Below are positions 57,486-64,000 of a stretch of DNA of 64,000 nucleotides, piece by piece (position 1 is the first letter of the stretch; every line of letters begins with the position of its first letter). The notes beneath the pieces are model-generated. The model ran no database searches. It worked only from the letters and a program-made list of their open reading frames with translations, and had not been told where the DNA came from. A program made the position numbers and the translations under genes. Origin of the DNA: Wyeomyia smithii (lineage: Eukaryota; Arthropoda; Insecta; Diptera; Culicidae); NCBI RefSeq assembly GCF_029784165.1, contig NC_073696.1:261684494-261748493 (forward strand). The letters are read 5' to 3'.

Positions 57486-57809
57486 CATTATCAAAATGAA
57501 CATTTCATGAACTTTAACAGTCAAAATAGGGAAACTTGGAATGCTTTGAGGCATAACTTTTCGAAGTCCAATTGAGCTGAACTTTTGTTTGTATGAGAAC
57601 ATTGTTCAAGAATACGAAACCTTTGAACCTTACTGAAAAACGAAATTCAAACGTCAAAATTTTTTTCAAAGTCAGGTCATTGCCACCCTACTATGCACGT
57701 GTTATTTTTAGTATTTTGAAGAAAAGTATTGAAACCAAACCACCCTCCCCCTCGTCTAAGAACTGAATTGGTGTCCCGCGCTTAAGTCCTAACTATCTGG
57801 TCAATTTAC

Positions 57810-58035
57810 GCTATAGACATGCATACGGAAGCCACGCACGCTATATAGCAAGCCACACACTCTATAGACATGCACACACACGCTATAGACATGCACACGC
57901 ACGCTATATAGCAAGCCACACACGCTATAGACGTGCACAGACACGCTATAGACATGCATACATAAGCCACGCACGCTACAGACATGCACGGATACGCTAT
58001 AAACATGCACACGCAAGCCGCACACGCTATAGACA
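57810..58035. repeat. Minisatellite, block 2
   Basis: Same units as 57000-57135 (GCTATAGACATGCACACGCA, CACGCTATATAGCAAGCC). The ORFs reading through it on the minus strand (MHVYSV, CVACYIA repeats) are artefacts of the repeat. Confidence 0.82.
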
Positions 58036-58039
58036 ATGT

Positions 58040-58430
58040 CTACAACTTGTTCTTCCCAGTATTCAAGTTCCATTTTTGTTGTGGAATTCGAGATTCCGCA
58101 AAAGGGTTCCAGTTCAATAAATTGCGAGTTCGTCTGCCTAATCATTATCTCTGCGGCAGCCCTGGAACCCAGTACAAATTGCAGGAATTCATATGGCACA
58201 ATCTACGCTACGCAGTTAAATAACGCACTCCCGGACGATTTTTGTCGTGCATTCTCTTCAAGCAAACGTCCAAACGTTCGATTTTAGCGTGATTCTCTGC
58301 TTGGAATACAGTTGGCCAATTTCCCATTGCCGCTGATATCTGTACTCCAGAACCAAGGATTCTCGCGCTAGTTTTTGAACCGATTTTTAAGCCATACGTG
58401 AAGAACACCTGACAACCATGAAAACTCCGC
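58040..58430 (-). pseudogene. LINE RNase H domain remnant
   Basis: The minus strand gives VFFTYGLKIGSKTSARILGS and ISAAMGNWPTVFQAE, the RNase H start with FTDGSK altered to FTYGLK, so the first catalytic Asp is lost. After a gap comes NSQFIELEPFCGISNSTTK, the segment that follows the RNase H domain in such LINEs. The middle of the domain and the remaining catalytic residues are missing. The minisatellite begins directly beyond it. Confidence 0.65.
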
Positions 58431-60040
58431 ACTCCCAGTCGAAATGCGATGTTTCGATGTTCTTTTGAAGCATTGCAGAATATTATGATGACCAAAAAGA
58501 TCACCCGGTAAGAAATTTTGAGTTTAATTTGAGATTATTCTCTTTGTGGCCATCAAAGTATTTGTTTGCAATTTGAGCTCAATTTAAGATTAGTTTTCTT
58601 TTTCAACATTGAAAGCGTATTTTTTTCATTCTGAGCCATGAAAAGTGTGTAATAACAGTTTGAGTTGAATCTGGGATTACCTGAAAGCGCTACGCGCTTA
58701 CGCACGCAACACTTGCTGTATCTAACTGTTTTGGCTTCCAGCAGCGTATTTCTGCGATACTGCGCTTGGTTTGGTGATGAGATGAACGAAAACGTTAAAA
58801 AATGTATGATCCGAGAAACCAGCTCGAGGCTAATTGTCGTACAGACCAGTGGTAAATCCATTACATTTCTGATTAGGCAAAGCTCAATAATTATGACTCA
58901 ACTTGTAACAGAAGATGACAAAATATTTTTAATAATGATTCCTCATTCGCATTCCATATGCACCCCGGTTCTGTTTATTCATCTCTGTGGGTACAGCAGC
59001 TGCTGCTCTGACCTCCCCCTTCGTACGATTACGTATTTAGGGAAATCAGAAACATAAGGTTGTCGTCATCCTTTCTCGAACAAGTGCCATGTACCCCTTG
59101 ATATCCGTGAGAAACTTTCCGGGAGGGAAGGAGGTTTTGTTCGAGATTTATTGCCATGCTTTTTCGGGGGAAGAATATTTGCTTTCGAATTAGTTTCGGT
59201 TGTATTATTAGTTTTTATTTGATAACCGTAATGATGCTTATTAAAATGTCATCTTGTGGAGAACGTTTTGGCTGACATGTTTTTCTGCCCAGTGGATCGA
59301 AGTGCAATAAAACTCCATTTCCGGTTTCTTTTCTTTCTCAAACGTAACAATAAAATCTACCCTGACATGCCCAGCAAACAGACTAGCCAAGTGATTTATG
59401 TCTGTTAATAATAAATAAATGTAAAACAATTTTCTCTATTTTATTTGGAATTTCCTGATGCTTCTTCCTCCTTCCGGAGAGCAACAAGAAAATTTCCACA
59501 AGCATTCACAGATTCAATTCATGCGGCACCAGGCACCAGCCCCGTCGTTTTCCTTTAATCTTTCGCCGGTACGAGTCACTTGAACAAGGCACAAGGCGCA
59601 CTTGACGCTTACTTTTCGTTGTTGTCGATGGTGCTGCTTGCAAGTGTACAACGCAACCCCTCCCCGGATCCCGGTGGTAATGGTGATGATGATGATGCTG
59701 CTGCTGCCGTACGGTGCTTCCGAGATTTGGCGGTGATGAGGTGGCAGGATATTGCTATTCAGGGCAAACGTTTAGCGTGTAGGCACCGAACGTTGGGAGA
59801 TTTATCACAACTAGTTAAATTAAATCTGTTCTGGGTTAAGTGTGACGTCGGCTACTGGAGCCGAGGGATTCCTAGGGATTTATTTTTTGATTTATTATAG
59901 AGAGCCCCTGTTTATGTTTGCGATATAAAGTTTGTAAAAAATACATGGAACTGCTTTGTAGCACCTGCCCAACAAACAATTTGGTAGTTTAACAGCTCAC
60001 TAGGCTCTAATTCATCCGGAATTTACTTATTAATTTTATC
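58431..60040. other. Intergenic sequence, no gene seen
   Basis: Open frames at 58665 and 59580 do not resemble proteins. GATGATGATGATGCTGCTGC at 59684 is a small microsatellite. Confidence 0.4.
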
Positions 60041-60047
60041 GACGTTT

Positions 60048-61296
60048 GCGGTAAAAAAATGGACAAAAATTGCCGATTTTTCATGGGTTTACCTTTATTC
60101 GCGCTGACGAAACTACTCATGCATCATCAATCATAGTTACCCATGAGTTAGCAAAAAAAAATTGACAGCTCTATCAGTCAAACTCTAACTGTGATGGTGA
60201 AAAAAGTGAAATTTCTCCGTTCAGAAGTGTGCGCGTTCAGAGAACGTTACCCCGCCGCGTCAAAAACGGACATCGTGCGGCACTTTGTATGTATTGACAC
60301 TATTGGACAACGATCAGAGCATCGAAAGAAAGCCTGGTTCTGGACGACCAACGACCCTAAGCGACAAGAAGCTTCAAAGGATGCTGAAGAGGAAGACCGA
60401 GGGTAGAGTGGCTACATCGCTGCGTGCACTTGGCCGGGAGGTTGGTGCATGCGGTAAAACAGTGAAAAAGTATCTTGGGAACATGGACATACATGTCAAG
60501 AAGCGGCAGTCCCGTCCACTGGTCTCGGAGCTGCAGGCAATGACGCAGCGACAGCGGTTGAATAAGTCGATTTTCCTGGCAAAACACGACGTGGCGGCGA
60601 TGGACGACGAGACATGATTTACCCAGGATGAAAACGATTAGCAGGGCACTTCGTAATTTACCTCTCCCACGAAGGAAGTGTGCACCGACGAGAATTTTAT
60701 TTCACAAACCAAGTTCCCCAATAAGGAGCTGCTGCGGCTGACAATCAGCGAGAAGGGGATGTCAAAGCTGCTCTTCTTTTGCTCAGGACTGGCCGTGAAC
60801 GAGGAAATTTATAGTACGAAGTGCCTGTCGGAAGTTGCGTCGTTCATCAAGAAATACCAAAAGGCCGAAGACGAGGTGTTTTGGCCGGATCTGACGTCGG
60901 CCTACTACTCGAAGCGGTCGTTGGAGGAAATGGAGCTGCTGAATATCGATATGATACCCAAGGGCGGACCCGCCTAACGTCCCCAAGTGATGCATCGAGA
61001 ATTTTTGGCAAACTTGAAGCGCAAGATCCATTCCAACAATTTCGTCGCGAAAACGGAGGAGGAATTGATAAAAAAACGAAGTAAGAGCTTAAAAACATGC
61101 CAACACGCATGTTTTCGTCCGCCATGGCGAATGTTCCGGTTAACTGCCGGAAGGCCGCTCGCAAGGGCGCAGCATTTTTTTTTGCAAATAAGATAATATA
61201 ATTACCTTTAATGGGAAATTTATCCAACTCAATTATCTGTCTTAGTTTTTTTCATCACCATCTGAAAAAAGTCCCTTTTTTACCGCAAACGTTAAG
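60048..61296 (+). mobile_element. Tc1/mariner-type transposon, degraded
   Basis: The ends are ACGTTTGCGGTAAAAAAATGGAC near 60049 and the inverse, ACGTTTGCGGTAAAAAAGGGAC, near 61294. TA follows the right end. The left flank is CG where TA is expected, probably a mutation. The interior holds the damaged transposase at 60194-61199. Total length (about 1.25 kb) is normal for the superfamily. Confidence 0.82.
60194..61199 (+). pseudogene. Tc1/mariner-superfamily transposase, broken
   Basis: The ATG at 60194 gives MVKKVKFLRSEVCAFRERYP, an N-terminal helix-turn-helix. Near 60288 the frame changes, with loss of some 15-20 residues, into LLDNDQSIERKPGSGRPTTL (the GRP linker). It then gives VATSLRALGREVGACGKTVK and a stop at 60615. 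Further pieces are YQKAEDEVFWPDLTSAYYSK (WPDLASAHYS catalytic Asp block, with His changed to Tyr), LLNIDMIPKGG, a stop at 60975-60977, then EFLANLKRKIHSNNFVAKTE (NFWANLKRKIY-type block) and KNMPTRMFSS-like residues in another frame. The order is that of an IS630/Tc1/mariner DDE transposase. It has at least two stops and two frameshifts and is dead. Confidence 0.85.
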
Positions 61297-61299
61297 CTG

Positions 61300-64000
61300 A
61301 AATCAACAAAATTGTTTGCTGGGTGGATCGCTAAGAAAAAATTTGATTAAGTACAGCTTCTTATACTGACACATTAGATAAAGTTCTATTCAAAAATAAT
61401 CAGTCGCTGCAACTTCGAACCATTTCAATGTTTTCCCGCTATCGGTGGCCCCGCAGCGAAAGATCTCACGCAGGATTTTTATGCCACTCTGACTCGTGAT
61501 TTGAATCGGTTCGGCCGGCCGTTCCTCAATCGGAATCATTATGTCTAGCAGGACGATGAAGCGCTCTCGCTATTCCCCTAGTGGCAATAATGAAATGATA
61601 GCGTAGCGAGAGGGAGAAGATTCGGTTACTGTTTGCACGTGGTTCCAAGGAAAAACCAGAAGCGGGGTGTCCGTCAGCTGCTTGTGTCCTGCACCTTTAT
61701 TGGGTATTTAAGCATGTAAATTTAATTTAAATCTATTTAATGATGACGACGACAAATTTACAGCCAAAATGATGAGGAGGGTTTTTTCCCGTTCAGATGC
61801 GTTTGTAAAATGGGTGGGGAACTTTGTTGATGTTTGGAAACGAAAATGAGACTGACTTTTCGGTTAAATCACCGTAGCAAATATTGGCACGCGTTTGGTC
61901 ATGGGTTGGCGGAAATTTAAAGCGCTGCTTTGTCCCGATCTATCGTGGTCCGTTTCAATCGGGGTGGATGCGTACAAAGGCAAAGTGTAACAGATCTCAA
62001 AATTGTCACTTGGAGAGCGAACACGTGCTGGTGTATTCGAAATTGCATTTCAACAATTGTTCCAGTTTGTTCACTATCGGTCGGTGCACAGTTGTAATCC
62101 GTAGTACCGTATTGATTCGTAATTTGCGAGCTTTGGTCGCGTGTCACGAGTTATCAGATCTTTAAAATAGAGATTTTGTAACACTTATGTGAAGTAATTG
62201 ATTTTTTACTATGTGCTTCATAGTCAAGTCATAGTTTTGCAGGGCGAAACCGTGCGTAGGATTCTCGTTTGAGGAACTTAAACATCAAAGACTCTGCCGC
62301 GATCAGACTCTGAACCGCATTTCGAACTGAACTTCTCGGATCCTACCCGATTCAATCTAGATCACTTGATCAAATTTTAATAATTTGGTTTTATTTTTCG
62401 ACATTTGCCACTCAGATAATTTTTGTTTACCAACTGTAAGCAAATTTTTCTCAGTGAAATTTTTTTTTTCTGAATGATTCCAATCGCTTTAAGGCTTTTT
62501 GAAAAATACAATGTATTAATGATTTGTTATAAACATCATCCGAACACCTGCCGGCACAGGACATTTCACGCAGGGTACAGTGTCAAACCTTACATAATCT
62601 GAACCAATTAATGAGCTTGGCTGTAGCTAGGAGTGACCAATTTCCTGCAGACAGAATCCATCCGAAAGCTAACGAACCACTAGCCGCTGGTTGACCATCG
62701 TTGGGTCCACATGAAAAGCGTAGGCGGACATTTAATCTCTAATAATCCTATTTTGAAACAGTTCCATATCCGTATCAGCTATGATGTGATGAATAATGAG
62801 TCGTACATATGTGAATACCGGATGAATCCGGAAGGCTGGTTTTTGGGAAATGCAAATTTTCATTATAAATCCAATTAGCTCGGAGTCGTTTGATGATGTA
62901 TATCTATCTGTCCGGCTCATGGGCAGGAAGCTGCAATAGCAGCAGAAGACCATGGATTGTTTCCATTTCCAGCAGGGCTTGCAAAAACAATTATAATTGG
63001 ATGAAGCGCATTTGCCATTTGCCGACAACCACCGACCGGTAAAAATTAATATTTGACTTGGGCGGAGAAATTCTACCGTCAGTGGAACATCAGACGACTG
63101 CTGCTGGCCGGTGCATTCACAAAGTTTTAAATTAATTGAAACAATCGTCCATCTTCGCATTCTGTGATTATAATTGCAACTAATTAATATTTGGAGAATT
63201 TGTTTACGGTGCTTGAAATGTTGGCATTTTTTTGTTACATTTATTGACCATTTTGTTGAAAACCCTTTTGGAAAACATTTGACTAGTCACCTTCCATATA
63301 TTCCACCTAAATTAATACAATATTTGTGAAAGAGCCATAAGAGAAAAATTGCTTTGATGAGTTCTACTACAGCTACGGCCAACAAAACGAACATGGTCTC
63401 CCAACTATTAAATCACTGATTGACCTCATAAAACTCATAGTTTCGATAAAAGAACGAACGCCGGCAAGGGCTTTCGATTTTAATTTGTGCAAATTACAGC
63501 CGGTGCAAAAATTGAACGTAAATTCGCAATAACGTCGTTCTCTGGGCTCAGCTTCCCTTATGACGAATGCCCCCCGCCGACTGTACGAAAGATATCAAAC
63601 GGTAAAACTTGTTGAAAATTGTTTTAATATTCGTTAGCTCTTCTGGTTTTTTTTTTCTGTCTCTCTCATGGAGTGCAGGTTGTAGCTGGATTATTTGAGC
63701 TGGAAGAAGTCGATTCAGAACAGTGTAATATTCTCCCATTACGCTTTGGAGAAATTGTCAGAAGTGCTGCTACTATCTGATGGATGGATTCTTTGTTGAT
63801 TGTATGAGAAAACCAATATAGACTAAGAGAAAATATTTGTTTATGCTTCAGAGATTGTTTTGGTGGATTGCAATTGTGATCAGGTTAAAACCATTAATAG
63901 ATTTCAATTACTTTCGCAGTTAATTGAATATGATTTTAGAAAAAAAAATCAAACCTGCTTATCAAGCAAAAAAATGGAGTAAAATGAAACTTTGAATTGA
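61300..64000. other. 2.7 kb without a recognised gene
   Basis: The sequence is less repetitive than the rest of the window, and no terminal repeats or family-like ORFs were seen. It may be intron or intergenic DNA of a gene beyond the window. Confidence 0.4.

Noticed and set aside
57801..58199. Minus-strand ORFs with repeating MHVYSV or CVACYIA residues
   Set aside because: These are readings of the minisatellite, not protein repeats under selection.
59580..59900. 106-codon ORF with GGNGDDDDAAAA
   Set aside because: The acidic and Ala run is a GAT/GCT microsatellite, and the rest has no family features or splice context.

Overview
The window looks like nuclear DNA from a mosquito (Culicidae, probably a culicine). 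The reasons are AT-rich sequence, short introns with GT..AG borders, divergent insect odorant receptors, tRNA-derived SINEs, and a dense, nested load of small DNA transposons and RTE-like LINE debris of the kind known from mosquito genomes. Nothing points to a bacterium: there are no operons, no tRNA or rRNA genes and no CRISPR.

Layout. 1-2.1 kb: decayed LINE reverse transcriptase (RT), cut by an unexplained insert and by a SINE. 4.1-7.0 kb: two broken odorant-receptor genes in convergent orientation. 7.0-24 kb: transposon territory with a half foldback element, ATGAGTCAT-rich repeats, a SINE, a pogo-like element, a 1.6 kb TA-flanked element, a hAT-type MITE, a mariner fossil and a second LINE carrying a MITE. 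25.1-26.4 kb: one intact two-exon odorant receptor, the best preserved member of the receptor group. 27.5-28.6 kb: most of Arp1 (centractin, dynactin), minus strand, first coding exon not found. 28.9-29.4 kb: a possible small two-exon gene. 29.9-32.8 kb: foldback and LINE debris. 34.2-39.2 kb: a large four-exon gene, best match three rows (separase regulatory partner). 39.6-41.2 kb: mitochondrial ATP synthase beta, tail to tail with it. 41.3-46.9 kb: no convincing gene. 46.9-48.3 kb: Suppressor of fused (Hedgehog pathway). 48.3-51.2 kb: no convincing gene. 51.3-56.9 kb: a hAT-like element inserted into another copy of itself, with further elements nested inside. 57-58.4 kb: minisatellites and a LINE RNase H remnant. 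60.0-61.3 kb: a degraded Tc1/mariner-type transposon with terminal inverted repeats. 61.3-64 kb: no gene seen.

The single-copy genes are ordinary housekeeping or signalling genes and are not functionally linked. The unusual content is transposon architecture: several elements have target-site duplications readable by eye, so insertion order can be reconstructed. I did not find a convincing new biochemical system. The most interesting items are the self-nested hAT-like element, the foldback element that splits an RT at its QGDALS motif, and the decay of two of three odorant receptors. All percentages, family names and splice sites are by eye and have not been checked by any search.
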